Shown here: piece after piece, positions 49,974 through 62,640 of the stretch
How positions within the stretch are numbered: the stretch's first letter is position 1
Layout of the letters: every line of letters begins with the position of its first letter
Assembly: GCF_963678635.1 (NCBI RefSeq)
Contig: NC_087068.1
Coordinates: 39,829,649-39,893,648 of the forward strand
Source: Symsagittifera roscoffensis
Taxonomy: Eukaryota > Xenacoelomorpha > Acoela > Convolutidae
Direction of reading: 5' to 3'
DNA: 64,000 bases
Notes under the pieces: generated by a model
Database searches by the model: none
What the model was told of the DNA's origin: nothing
The model's input: only the letters and a program-made list of their open reading frames with translations
Program-made: the position numbers and the translations under genes

Positions 49974-51066
49974 CTTTCTGTGTTTCTGAAATATGTCGTT
50001 TTTTTGTTTGTGGTTGATGCGATCTTCGGTGGTACAAATTTTTTTTCGTTTTTCAGGACAGTGTGTGACTAGTTAAAAAATCTTATTGTGTTCATTGTTG
50101 TTCAATTCATCATTTCTACTGGGTTAGCGATCTTTTCAGAAGCGGATTTGCGCTGTGGTGATTTTTGTCCGAAAAATGTTGTCGTCACAAATTGGTAGTA
50201 TTCACTAGCTTCTGGTATTGGGTACTGAATGTTTCTTCAGTTTTGACATCTTTGAAACCGACAGCGACATTTTTTTGGGTTGTTATTGCATTGTGAGTAT
50301 GCTGACAGTTCATGGTAGTACTAAGTTTTTGGTTTGGCTTTTTGTGTTTCTGAAATATGTCATTTTTTGTGTTTATCCTTGATGCGATCTTCGGTGGTAC
50401 AATTTTTCTTAATTTTTCAGGACAGTGTGTGGCTAGTTAAAAAACCTTCTTGTGTTCATTGTTGTTCAATTCATCATTTCTACTGGTTTAGCGATCTTTT
50501 CAGAAGCACATTTGCGCTTTAGTGATTTTTGTTCGAAAAATGTTGTCGTCACAAATTGGTAGTTTTCACTAGCTTCTGGTATTGGGTACTGAATTTTTCT
50601 TCAGTTTTGACATCTTTGAAATACACAGCGAAAATTTTTTGGGTTGTTAATGCATTGCGGGTATGCTGACGGTTCATGGTAGTACTAAGTTTTTGAATTT
50701 GGTCTTTATGTTTCTGAAATATGTCATTTTTTGTGTTTATCCTTGATGCCATCTTCTGTGGTACAATTTATTTCAATTTTCAGGACAGTGTGTGGCTAGT
50801 TAAAAAAATCTTAATGTGTTCATTGTTGTTCAATTCATGATTTCTACTGGGTTAGCGATCTTTGCAGGAGCAGATTTGCGCTGTGTTGATTTTTGTCCGA
50901 AAAATGTTGTCGTCACAAATTGGTAGTTTTCACTAGCTTCTGGTATTGGGTACTGAATGTTTCTTCAGTTTTGACATCTTTGAAACACACAGCGACCCTT
51001 TTTTTGGGTTGTTAATGCATTGTGGGTATGCTGACAGTTCATAGTAGTACTAAGTTTTTGATTTGG
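49974..51066. repeat. 3-monomer HOR of 1093 bp, copy 1
   Basis: Runs from ctttctgtgtttctg to its next occurrence. Monomer order is set by ctttctg with tttgtggttgatgcg, then tttttggtttgg, then a GCC-haplotype copy. The copy at 51067 repeats this order. Confidence 0.82.
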
Positions 51067-52150
51067 CTTTCTGTGTTTCTGAAATATGTCGTTTTTTGTG
51101 TTTGTGGTTGATGCGATCTTCGGTGGTACAAATTTTTTTTCGTTTTTCAGGACAGTGTGTGACTAGTTAAAAAATCTTATTGTGTTCATTGTTGTTCAAT
51201 TCATCATTTCTACTGGGTTAGCGATCTTTTCAGAAGCGGATTTGCGCTGTGGTGATTTTTGTCCGAAAAATGTTGTCGTCACAAATTGGTAGTTTTCACT
51301 AGCTTCTGGTATTGGGTACTGAATGTTTCTTCAGTTTTGACATCTTTGAAACACACAGCGACATTTTTTTGGGTTGTTATTGCATTGTGAGTATGCTGAC
51401 AGTTCATGGTAGTACTAAGTTTTTGGTTTGGCTTTTTGTGTTTCTGAAATATGTCATTTTTTGTGTTTATCCTTGATGCGATCTTCGGTGGTACAATTAT
51501 TTTAATTTTTTCAGGACAGTGTGTGGCTAGTTAAAAAACCTTCTTGTGTTCATTGTTGTTCAATTCATCATTTCTACTGGGTTAGCGATCTTTTCAGAAG
51601 CACATTTGCGCTTTAGTGATTTTTGTTCGAAAAATGTTGTCGTCACAAATTGGTAGTTTTCACTAGCTTCTGGTATTGGGTACTGAATTTTTCTTCAGTT
51701 TTGACATCTTTGAAATACACAGCGAAAATTTTTTGGGTTGTTAATGCATTGTGGGTATGCTGACGGTTCATGGTAGTACTAAGTTTTTGAATTTGGTCTT
51801 TATGTTTCTGAAATATGTCATTTTTTGTGTTTATCCTTGATGCCATCTTCTGTGGTACAATTTATTTCAATTTTCAGGACAGTGTGTGGCTAGTTAAAAA
51901 ATCTTAATGTGTTCATTGTTGTTCAATTCATGATTTCTACTGGGTTAGCGATCTTTGCAGGAGCAGATTTGCGCTGTGTTGATTTTTGTCCGAAAAATGT
52001 TGTTGTCACAAATTGGTAGTTATCACTAGCTTCTGGTATTGGGTACTGAACGTTTCTTCAGTTTTGACATCTTTGAAATACACAGCGACAATTTTCTGGG
52101 TTGTTAATGCGTTGTGGGTATGCTGACGGTTCATGGTAGTACTAAGTTTT
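51067..52150. repeat. 3-monomer HOR of 1093 bp, copy 2
   Basis: Follows copy 1 directly with small differences (for example ttattttaattttttcagg near 51498). Related sequence is also found 1455 bp left of copy 1's middle monomers (48.9 kb), so 3- and 4-monomer registers both occur here. Confidence 0.8.
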
Positions 52151-52983
52151 TGAGTTTGGTCTTTATGTTTCTGAAATATGTCTTTTTTTGTGTTTATCTT
52201 TGATGCCATCTTCTGTGGTACAGTTTTTTTCAATTTTCAGGACAGTGTGTGGCTAGTTAAAAAATCTTAATGTGTTCATTGTTGTTCAATTCATCATTTC
52301 TACTGGGTTAGCGATCTTTTCAGAAGCGGATTTGCGCTGTGGTGATTTTTGTCCGAAAAATGTTGTCGTCACAAATTGGTAGTTTTCACTAGCTTCTGGT
52401 ATTGGGTACTGAATGTTTCTTCAATTTTGACATCTTTAAAACACACAGCGACATTTTTTTGGGTTGTTAATGCATTGTGAGTATGCTGACGGTTCATGGT
52501 AGTACTAATTTTTTAATTTGGTCTTTATGTTTCTGAAATATGTCATTTTTTGTGTTTATCCTTGATGCCATTTTCTGTGGTACAATTTTTTTCAATTTTC
52601 AGGACAGTGTGTGGCTAGTTAAAAAATCTTAATGTGTTCATTGTTGTTCAATTCATCATTTCTACTGGGTCAGCGATCTTTGCAGAAGCGGATTTGCGCT
52701 GTGGTGATTTTTGTCCGAAAAAAGTTGTCGTCACAACTTGGTAGTTTTCATTAGCTTCTGGTATTGGGTACTGTTCGTTTCTTCAGTTTCGACATCTTTG
52801 AAATCCACAGCGACAATTTTCTGGGTTGTTAATGCGTTGTGGGTATGCTGACGGTTCATGGTAGTACTACTAAGTTTTTGAATTTGGTCTTTATTTTTCC
52901 GAAATATGTCATTTTTTGTGTTCATCCTTGATGCCATCTTCTGTGGTACAAATTATTTACATTTTTCAGGACAGTATGTGGCT

Positions 52984-53029
52984 AGTTAAAAAATCCTAAT
53001 CTGTTCAGTTAAAAAGTCCTAATGTGTTC
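52984..53029. repeat. 23-bp direct duplication within a monomer
   Basis: Two adjacent 23-bp copies of agttaaaaaatcctaat plus tgttc sequence (52984-53006 and 53007-53029) differing at two positions. This looks like replication slippage and lengthens this monomer to about 390 bp. Confidence 0.85.
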
Positions 53030-54198
53030 ATTGTTGTTCAATTCATCATTTCTACTGGGTTAGCGATCTTTGCATGAGCAGATTTGCGCTGTGATGATTT
53101 TTGTCCGAAAAATGTTGTCGTCACAAATTGGTAGTTATCACTAGCTTCTGGTATTGGGTACTGAATTTTTCTTCAGTTTTGACATCTTTGAAATACACAG
53201 CGACAATTTTTTGGGTTGTTAATGCATTGTTGGTATGCTGACGGTTCATGGTAGTACTAAGTTTTTGAATTTGGTGTTTATGTTTCTGAAATATGTCATT
53301 TTTTGGGTTTATCCTTGATGCCATCTTCTGTGGTACAATTTTTTTCAATTTTCAGGACAGTGTGTGGCTAGTTAAAAAATCTTAATGTGTTCCTTGTTAA
53401 TCAATTCATCATTTCTACTGGGTTAGCGATCTTTTCAGAAGCGGATTTGCGCTGTGTTGATTTTTGTCTGAAAAATGTTGCCGTCACAAATTGATAGTTT
53501 TCACTAGCTTCTCGTATTGGGTACAAAAAGTTTCTTCAGTTTTGACATCTTTGCAATACACAGCGACAAATTTTTGGGTTGTTAATGCGTTGTGGGTATG
53601 CTTACGGTTCATGGTAGCACTTTTAAGTTTTTGAATTTGGTCTTTGTGTTTCTGAAATATGTCATTTTTTGTGTTTATCCTTGATGCCATCTTCTGTGGT
53701 ACAAATTATTTTCATTTTTCAGGACAGTATGTGGCTAGTTAAAAAATCTTATTGTGTTCACTGTTGTTCAATTCATCATTTCTACTGGGTCAGCGACCTT
53801 TGCAGAAGCGGATTTGCGCTGTGGTGATTTTTGTCCGAAAAATGTTGCCGTCACAAATTGGTAGTTTTCACTAGCTTCTGGTATTGGGTACTGAATGTTT
53901 CTTCAGTTTTGACATCTTTGCAATACACAGCGACAAATTTTTGGGTTGTTAATGCATTGTGAGTATGCTTACGGTTCATGGTAGCACTTTTAATTTTTTG
54001 AATTTGGTCTTTATGTTTCTGAAACATGTCATTTTTTGTGTTTATCCTTGATGCCATCTTCTGTGGTACAAATTATTTTCTTTTTTCAGGACAGTATGTG
54101 GCTAGTTAAAAAATCCTATTGTGTTCATTGTTGCTCAATTCATCATTTCTACTGGGTCAGCGATCTTGCAGAAGCGAATTTGCGCTGTGGTGATTTTT

Positions 54199-55013
54199 GT
54201 CCGAAAAAAGTTGTCGTCACAAATTGGTAGTTTTCATTAGCTTCTGGTATTGGGTACTGTTCGTTTCTTCAGTTTTGACATCTTTGAAATCCACAGCGAC
54301 AATTTTCTGGGTTGTTAAAACGTTTTGAGTATGCTGACGGATCTTGGTATTACTACCAAGTTTTTGAATTTGGTGTTTATGTTTCTGAAATATGTCATTT
54401 TTTGTGTTTATCCTTGATGCCATCTTCTGTGGTACAAATTATTTTCATTTATCAGGACAGTATGTGGCTAGTTAAAAATTCTTAATGTACTCATTGTTGT
54501 TCAATTCATCATTTATACTGGGTTAGCGATCTTTGCAGGAGCAGATTTGCGCTGTGGTGATTTTTGTCCGAAAAATGTTGTCGCCACAAATTGGTAGTTT
54601 TCACTACCTTCTGGTATTGGGTACTGAACGTTTCTTCAGCTTTGACATCTTTGAAATACACAGCGACAATTTTCTGGGTTGTTAATGCGTTGTGGGTATG
54701 CTGACGGTTCATGGGAGTTCTAAGTTTTTGAATTTGGTCTTTGTGTTTCTGAAATATGTCATTTTTTATGTTTATCCTTGATGCCATCTTCTGTGGTACA
54801 ATTTTTTTCAATTTTCAGGACAGTGTGTGGCTAGTTAAAAAATCTTAATGTGTTCATTGTTGTTCAATTTATCATTTCTACTGGGTTAGCGATCTTTTCA
54901 GAAGCGGATTTGCGCTGTGTTAATTTTTGTCCGAAAAATGTTGTCGTCACAAATTGGTAGTTTTCACTAGCTTCTGGTATTGGGTACTGAATGTTTCTTC
55001 AGTTTTGACATCT
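54199..55013. repeat. 0.8-kb tract duplicated 9.94 kb away, right copy
   Basis: Right-hand partner of 44255-45070. On both sides similarity drops back to the ordinary level for the block, so either a short tract was transferred by conversion or a larger duplication has since been eroded by local exchange. Confidence 0.87.
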
Positions 55014-55919
55014 TTGAAATAGACAGCGACAAGTTTTTTGGGTTGTTAATGCATTGTGAGTATGCTGACAGTTCTTGGTAGTACTAGGTTTTTGATTTGG
55101 CTTTTTGTGTTTCTGAAATATGTCATTTTTTGTGTTTATCCTTGATGCGATCTTCGGTGGTAGAAATTTTTTTCTTTTTTCAGGACAGTGTGTGGCTAGT
55201 TAAAAAATCTTGTTGTGTTTTTGTTGTTCAATTCATCATTTCTACTGGGTCAGCGATCTTTGCAGAAGCGGATTTGCGCTGTGGTGATTTTTGTCCGAAA
55301 AAAGGTTGTCGTCACAAATTGGTAGTTTTCACTAGCTTCTGGTATTGGGTACTGAGTGTTTCTTCAGTTTTGACATCTTTGAAATACAGAGCGACAATTT
55401 TTTTGGATTGTTAATGCATTGTGAGTATGCTGACAGTTCTTGGTAGTACTAGGTTTTTGATTTGGCTTTTTGTGTTTCTGAAATATGTCATTTTTTGTGT
55501 TTATCCTTGATGCGATCTTCGGTGGTACAATTTTTTTTCATTTTTCAGGACAGTGTGTGGCTAGTTAAAAAATCTTTTTGTGTTTTTGTTGTTCAATTCA
55601 TCATTTCTACTGGGTCAGCGATCTTTGCAGAAGCGGATTTGCGCTGTGGTGATTTTTGTCCGAAAAATGTTGCCATCACAAATTGGTAGTTTTCACACTT
55701 TCTGGTATTGGGTACTGAATGTTTTTTCAGTTTTGACATCTTTGCAACACACAGCGAAAATTTTTTGGGTTCTTAATGCGTTGTGGGTATGCTGAAGGTT
55801 CATGGTAATCCTACTAAGTTTTTGAATTTGGTCTTTATGTTTCTGAAATATGTCATTTTTCGTGTTTATCCTTGATGCCATCTTCTGTGGTACAAATTAT
55901 TTTCATTTTTCAGAACAGT

Positions 55920-57000
55920 ATGTGGCTAGTTGAAAAATCTTAATGTGTTCATTGTTGTTCAATTCATCATTTCTACTAGGTTAGCAATCTTTGTATGAGC
56001 ACATTTGCGCTGTGGTGATTTTTGTCCGAAAAATGTTGTCGTCACAAATTGGTAGTTTTCACTAGCTTCTGGTATTGGGTACTGAACGTTTCTTCAGTTT
56101 TGACATCTTTGAAAAGCACAGCGACAATTTTCTGGGTTGTTAATGCGTTGTGGGTATGCTGCCGGTTCATGGTAGTACTAAGTTTTTGAATGTGGTCTTT
56201 ATGTTTCTGAAATATGTTTTTTTTATGTTTATCCTTGATGCCATCTTCTGTGGTACATTTTTTTTCAATTTTCAGGACAGTGTGTGGCTAGTTAAAAAAT
56301 CTTAATGTGTTCATTGTCGTTCAATTCATCATTTCTACTGGGTTAGCGATCATTTCAGAAGCGGATTTGCGCTGTGGTGATTTTTGTCCGAAAAATGTTG
56401 TCGTCACAAATTGGTAGTTTTCACTAGCTTCTGGTATTGGGTACTGAAAGTTTCTTCAGTTTTGACATCTTTGAAATACACAGCGACAATTTTTTGGGTT
56501 GTTAATGCATTGTGAGTGTGCTGAAAGTTCATGGTAGTACTACTAAAGTTTTGAATTGGGTCTTTATGTTTCTGAACTATGTCATTTTTTGTGTTAATCC
56601 TTGATGCCATCTTCTGTGGTACAAATTATTTTCATTTTTCAGGACAGTATGTGGCTAGTTAAAAAATCTTATTGTGTTCATTGTTGTTCAATTCATCATT
56701 TCTACTGGGTCAGCGATCTTTGCAGAAGCGGATTTGCGCTGTGGTGATTTTTGTCCGAAAAATGTTGCCGTCACAAGTTGGTAGTTTTCACTAGTTTCTG
56801 GTATTGGGTACTGAATGTTTCTTCATTTTTGACATCTTTGCAATACACAGCGACAATTTTTTGGGTTGTTAACGCGTTGTGGGTGGGTATGCTGAAGGTT
56901 CATGGTAGTACTACTAAAGTTTTGAATTGGGTCTTTATGTTTCTGAAATATGTCATTTTTTGTGTTTATCCTTGATGCCATCTTCTGTGGTACAATTTTT
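55920..57000. repeat. 3-monomer segment repeated at 59216-60300
   Basis: Offset 3296 bp (nine monomers), fixed by ttagcaatctttgtatgagc at 55981 and 59277. Other shared variants are tatgttttttttatg, gaatgtggtc, gtcgttcaattc and gtgtgctgaaagttc. Confidence 0.84.
56591..56995. repeat. Tract repeated at 57325-57729 (734-bp offset)
   Basis: Both copies carry gtgttaatccttgatgcc, gtcacaagttgg, cattttttcattttt-type changes and the extra 4 bp in gttgtgggtgggtatg. This is a two-monomer tandem duplication. Confidence 0.82.
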
Positions 57001-59215
57001 TTCAATTTTCAGGACAGTGTGTGGCTAGTTAAAAAATCTTAATGTGTTCCTTGTTAATCAATTCATCATTTCTACTGGGTTAGCGATCTTTTCAGAAGCG
57101 GATTTGCGCTGTGTTGATTTTTGTCTGAAAAATGTTGCCGTCACAAATTGATAGTTTTCACTAGCTTCTGGTATTGGGTACTGAATGTTTCTTCAGTTTT
57201 GACATCTTTGAGATACATAGCGACAATTTTTTGGGTTGTTAATGCATTGTGAGTATGCTGAAAGTTCTTGGTAGTACTAAGTTTTTGATTTGGCTTTTTG
57301 TGTTTCGGAAATATGCCGTTTTTTGTGTTAATCCTTGATGCCATCTTCTGTGGTACAAATTATTTTCATTTTTCAGGACAGTATGTGGCTAGTTAAAAAA
57401 TCTTATTGTGTTCATTGTTGTTCAATTCATCATTTCTACTGGGTCAGCGATCTTTGCAGAAGCGGATTTGCGCTGTGGTGATTTTTGTCCGAAAAATGTT
57501 GCCGTCACAAGTTGGTAGTTTTCACTAGTTTCTGGTATTGGGTACTGAATGTTTCTTCATTTTTGACATCTTTGCAATACACAGCGACAATTTTTTGGGT
57601 TGTTAACGCGTTGTGGGTGGGTATGCTGAAGGTTCATGGTAGTACTACTAAAGTTTTGAATTGGGTCTTTATGTTTCTGAAATATGTCATTTTTTGTGTT
57701 TATCCTTGATGCCATCTTCTGTGGTACAAATTATTTTCATTTTTCAGGACAGTATGTGGCCGGTTAAAAAATCTTATTGTGTTCATTGTTGTTCAATTCA
57801 TCATTTCTACTGGGTCAGCGATCTTTGCAGAAGCGGATTTGCGCTGTGGTGATTTTTGTCCGAAAAATGTTGTCGTCACAAATTGGTAGTTTTCACTAGC
57901 TTCTGGTATTGGGTACTGAATGTTTCTTCAGTTTTGACATCTTTGAGATACATAGCGACAATTTTTTGGGTTGTTAATGCATTTTGAGTATGCTGAAAGT
58001 TCTTGGTAGTACTAAGTTTTTGATTTGGCTTTTTGTGTTTCGGAAATATGCCGTTTTTTGTGTTAATCCTTGATGCGATCTTCGGTGGTACAAATTTTTT
58101 TCATTTTTCAGGACAGTGTGTGACTAGTTAAAAAATCTTATTGTGTTCATTGTTGTTCAATTCATCATTTCTACTGGGTTAGCGATCTTTTCAGAAGCGG
58201 ATTTGCGCTGTGGTGATTTTTGTCCGAAAAATGTTGCCGTCACAAATTGGTAGTTTTCACTAGCTTCTGGTATTGGGTACTGAATGTTTCTTCAGTTTTG
58301 ACATCTTTGAGATACATAGCGACAATTTTTTGGGTTGTTAATGCATTGTGAGTATGCTGAAAGTTCTTGGTAGTACTAAGTTTTTGATTTGGCTTTTTGT
58401 GTTTCGGAAATATGTCGTTTTTTGTGTTTGTGCTTGATGCGATCTTCGGTGGTACAAATTTTTTTCGTTTTTCAGGGCAGTGTGTGACTAGTTAAAAAAT
58501 CTTATTGTGTTCATTGTTGTTCAATTCATCATTTCTACTGGGTTAGCGATCTTTTCAGAAGCGGATTTGCGCTGTGGTGATTTTTGTCCGAAAAATGTTG
58601 CCGTCACAAATTGGTAGTTTTCACTAGCTTCTGGTATTGGGTACTGAATGTTTCTTCAGTTTTGACATCTTTGCAGTACTTAGCGACAATTTTTTGGGCT
58701 GTTAATGCGTTGTGGGTATGCTGACGGTTCATGGTAGTACTACTAAGTTTTTGAATTTGGTCTTTATGTTTCTGAAATATGTCATTTTTTGTGTTTATCC
58801 TTGATGCCAACTTCTGTGGTACAAATTATTTTCATTTTTCAGAACAGTGTGTGGCTAGTTAAAAAATCTTATTGTGTTCATTGTTGTTCAATTCATCATT
58901 TCTACTGGCTTAGCGATCTTTTCAGAAGCGGATTTGCGCTGTGGTGATTTTTGTCCGAAAAATGTTGCCGTCACAAATTGGCAGTTTTCACTAGCTTCTG
59001 GTATTGGGTACTGAATGTTTCTTCAGTTTTGACATCTTTGCAGTACACAGCGACAATTTTTTGGGTTGTTAATGCGTTGTGGGTATGCTGACGGTTCATG
59101 GTAGTACTACTAAGTTTTTGAATTTGGTCTTTATGTTTCTGAAATATGTCATTTTTTGTGTTTATCCTTGATGCCAACTTCTGTGGTACAAATTATTTTC
59201 ATTTTTCAGAACAGT

Positions 59216-60300
59216 GTGTGGCTAGTTAAAAAATCTTAATGTGTTCATTGTTGTTCAATTCATCATTTCTATTAGGTTAGCAATCTTTGTATGAGCACAT
59301 TTGCGCTGTGGTGATTTTTGTCCGAAAAATGTTGTCGTCACAAATTGGTAGTTTTCACTAGCTTCTGGTATTGGGTACTGAACGTTTCTTCAGTTTTGAC
59401 ATCTTTGAAAAACACAGCGACAATTTTCTGGGTTGTTAATGCGTTGTGGGTATGCTGCCGGTTCATGGTAGTACTAAGTTTTTGAATGTGGTCTTTATGT
59501 TTCTGAAATATGTTTTTTTTATGTTTATCCTTGATGCCATCTTCTGTGGTACAATTTTTTTCAATTTTCAGGACAGTGTGTGGCTAGTTAAAAAATCTTA
59601 ATGTGTTCATTGTCGTTCAATTCATCATTTCTACTGGGTTAGCGATCTTTTCAGAAGCGGATTTGCGCTGTGGTGATTTTTGTCCGAAAAATGTTGTCGT
59701 CACAAATTGGTAGTTTTCACTAGCTTCTGGTATTGGGTACTGAAAGTTTCTTCAGTTTTGACATCTTTGAAATAAACAGCGACAATTTTTTGGGTTGTTA
59801 ATGCATTGTGAGTGTGCTGAAAGTTCATGGTAGTACTACTAAAGTTTTGAATTGGGTCTTTATGTTTCTGAACTATGTCATTTTTTGTGTTAATCCTTGA
59901 TGCCATCTTCTGTGGTACAAATTATTTTCATTTTTCAGGACAGTATGTGGCTAGTTAAAAAATCTTATTGTGTTCATTGTTGTTCAATTCATCATTTCTA
60001 CTGGGTCAGCGATCTTTGCAGAAGCGGATTTGCGCTGTGGTGATTTTTGTCCGAAAAATGTTGCCGTCACAAGTTGGTAGTTTTCACTAGTTTCTGGTAT
60101 TGGGTACTGAATGTTTCTTCATTTTTGACATCTTTGCAATACACAGCGACAATTTTTTGGGTTGTTAACGCGTTGTGGGTATGCTGAAGGTTCATGGTAG
60201 TACTACTAAAGTTTTGAATTGGGTCTTTATGTTTCTGAAATATGTCATTTTTTGTGTTTATCCTTGATGCCATCTTCTGTGGTACAAATTATTTTCATTT
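59216..60300. repeat. Right copy of the 55920-57000 segment
   Basis: Matches at 3296 bp offset until about 60175. There it lacks the extra gggt of the left copy, and further right matches 57617-58100 instead at 2558 bp offset. The copy therefore changes partner, a sign of a second exchange. Confidence 0.82.
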
Positions 60301-62640
60301 TTCAGGACAGTATGTGGCCGGTTAAAAAATCTTATTGTGTTCATTGTTGTTCAATTCATCATTTCTACTGGGTCAGCGATCTTTGCAGAAGCGGATTTGC
60401 GCTGTGGTGATTTTTGTCCGAAAAATGTTGTCGTCACAAATTGGTAGTTTTCACTAGCTTCTGGTATTGGGTACTAAATGTTTCTTCAGTTTTGACATCT
60501 TTGAGATACATAGCGACAATTTTTTGGGTTGTTAATGCATTGTGAGTATGCTGAAAGTTCTTGGTAGTACTAAGTTTTTGATTTGGCTTTTTGTGTTTCG
60601 GAAATATGCCGTTTTTTGTGTTAATCCTTGATGCGATCTTCGGTGGTACAAATTTTTTTCATTTTTCAGGACAGTGTGTGGCTAGTTAAAAAATCTTATT
60701 GTGTTCATTGTTGTTCAATTCATCAATTTTACTGGGTCAGCGATCTTTTCAGAAGCGGATTTGCGCTGTGGTGATTTTTGTCCGAAAAATGTTGCCGTCA
60801 CAAATTGGTAGTTTTCACTAGCTTCTGGTATTGGGTACTGAATGTTTCTTCAGTTTTGACATCTTTGCAGTACACAGCGACAATTTTTTGGGTTGTTAAT
60901 GCGTTGTGGGTATGCTGACGGTTCATGGTAGTACTACTAAGTTTTTGAATTTGGTCTTTATGTTTCTGAAATATGTCATTTTTTGTGTTTATCCTTGATG
61001 CCATCTTCTGTGGTACAAATTATTTTCATTTTTCAGAACAGTTTGTGGCTAGTTAAAAAATCTTATTGTGTTCATTGTTGTTCAATTCATCAGTTCTACT
61101 GGGTCAGCGTTCTCTGCAGACGCGGATTTGCGCTGTGGTGATTTTTGTCCGAAAAATGTTGCCGTCACAAATTGGTAGTTTTCACTAGCTTCTGGTATTG
61201 GGTACTGAATGTTTTTTCAGTTTTGACATCTTTGCAGTACACAGCGACAATTTTTGGGTTGTTAATGCGTTGTGGGTATGCTGGCGGTTCATGGTAGTAC
61301 TACTAAGTTTTTGATTTGGCTTTTCTGTTTCTGAAATATGTCATTTTTTGTGTTTATCCTTGATGCGATCTTCGGTGGTAAACTTTTTTTTTCCTTTTTC
61401 AGGACAGTGTGTGGCTAGTTTAAAAATCTTATTGTGTTCATTGTTGTTCAATTCATCAATTCTACTGGGTTAGCGATCTTTGCAGGAGCAGATTTACGCT
61501 GTGGTGATTTTTGTCCGAAAAATTTTGTCGTCACAAATTGGTAGTTTTCACTAGCTTCTGGTATTGGGTACTGAACGTTTCTTCAGTTTTGACATCTTTG
61601 AAAAACTCAGCGACAATTTTTTGGGTTGTTTATGCCTTGTGAGTATGCTGACGGTTCTTGGAAGTACTAAGATTTTGATTTGGCTTTTTGCGTTTCTGAA
61701 ATATGTCATTTTTTGTGTTTATCCTTGATGCGATCTTCGGTGGTACAAATTTTTTCATTTTTCAGGACAGTGTGTGGCTAGTTAAAAAATCCTAATGTGT
61801 TCCTTGTTATTCCATTCATCATTTCTACTGGGTTAGCGATCTTTGCAGAAACGAATTAGCGCTGTGGTGATTTTTCTCCGAAAAAAGTTGTCGTCACAAT
61901 TTGGTAGTTTTCACTAGCTTCTGGTATTGGGTACTGAACGTTTCTTCAGTTTTGACATCTTTGAAATACAGAGCGACAAATTTTTGGATTGTTAATGCCT
62001 TGTGAGTATGCTGACGGTTCTTGGAAGTACTAAGATTTTGATTTGGCTTTTTGCGTTTCTGAAATATGTCATTTTTTTTGTTTATCCTTGATGCGATCTT
62101 CGGTGGTACAAATTTTTTTCATTTTTCAGGACAGTGTGTGGCTAGTTAAAAATTCTAATGTGTTCCTTGTTATTCCATTCATCATTTCTACTGGGTTAGC
62201 GATCTTTGCAGAAACGGATTAGCTTTGTGGTGATTTTTGTCCGAAAAAAGTTGTCGTCACAATTTGGTAGTTTTCACTAGCTTCTGGTATTGGGTACTGA
62301 ACGTTTCTTCAGTTTTGACATCTTTGAAAAACTCAGCGACAATTTTTTGGGTTGTTAATGCGTTAATGCCCTGTGAGTATGCTGACGGTTCTTGGAAGTA
62401 CTATGATTTTGATTTGGCTTTTTGCGTTTCTGAAATATGTCATTTTTTGTGTTTATCCTTGATGCGATCTTCGGTGGTACAAATTTTTTTCATTTTTCAG
62501 AACAGTGTGTGGCTAGTTAAAAAATCTTATTGTGTTCATTGTTGTTCAGTTCATCAATTCTACTGGGTTAGCGATCTTTGCAGGAGCAGATTTGCGCTGT
62601 GGTGATTTTTGTCCGAAAAATGTTGTCGTCACAAATTGGT

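Larger units (their letters stand above)
36641..62640. repeat. Block V: family with two linked haplotypes (GCG and GCC)
   Basis: About 71 monomers. Typical variants are attgggtactgaatg, ttttcactagcttctgg, cgatctttgcag or cgatcttttcag in place of CGATCGTTGCAG, and cattgttgttcaattcatcatttc. The stretch before the T-rich run occurs in two linked forms, gatgcgatcttcggtgg and gatgccatcttctgtgg, interspersed rather than segregated. The GCC form supplies the start codon of the recurring minus-strand frame. HORs of three to nine monomers are nested here. No convincing gene seen. Confidence 0.88.

Noticed and set aside
62341-62370. gttaatgcgttaatgcc as a microsatellite
   Set aside because: Only a single 8-base slippage duplication, so not a repeat locus in its own right.
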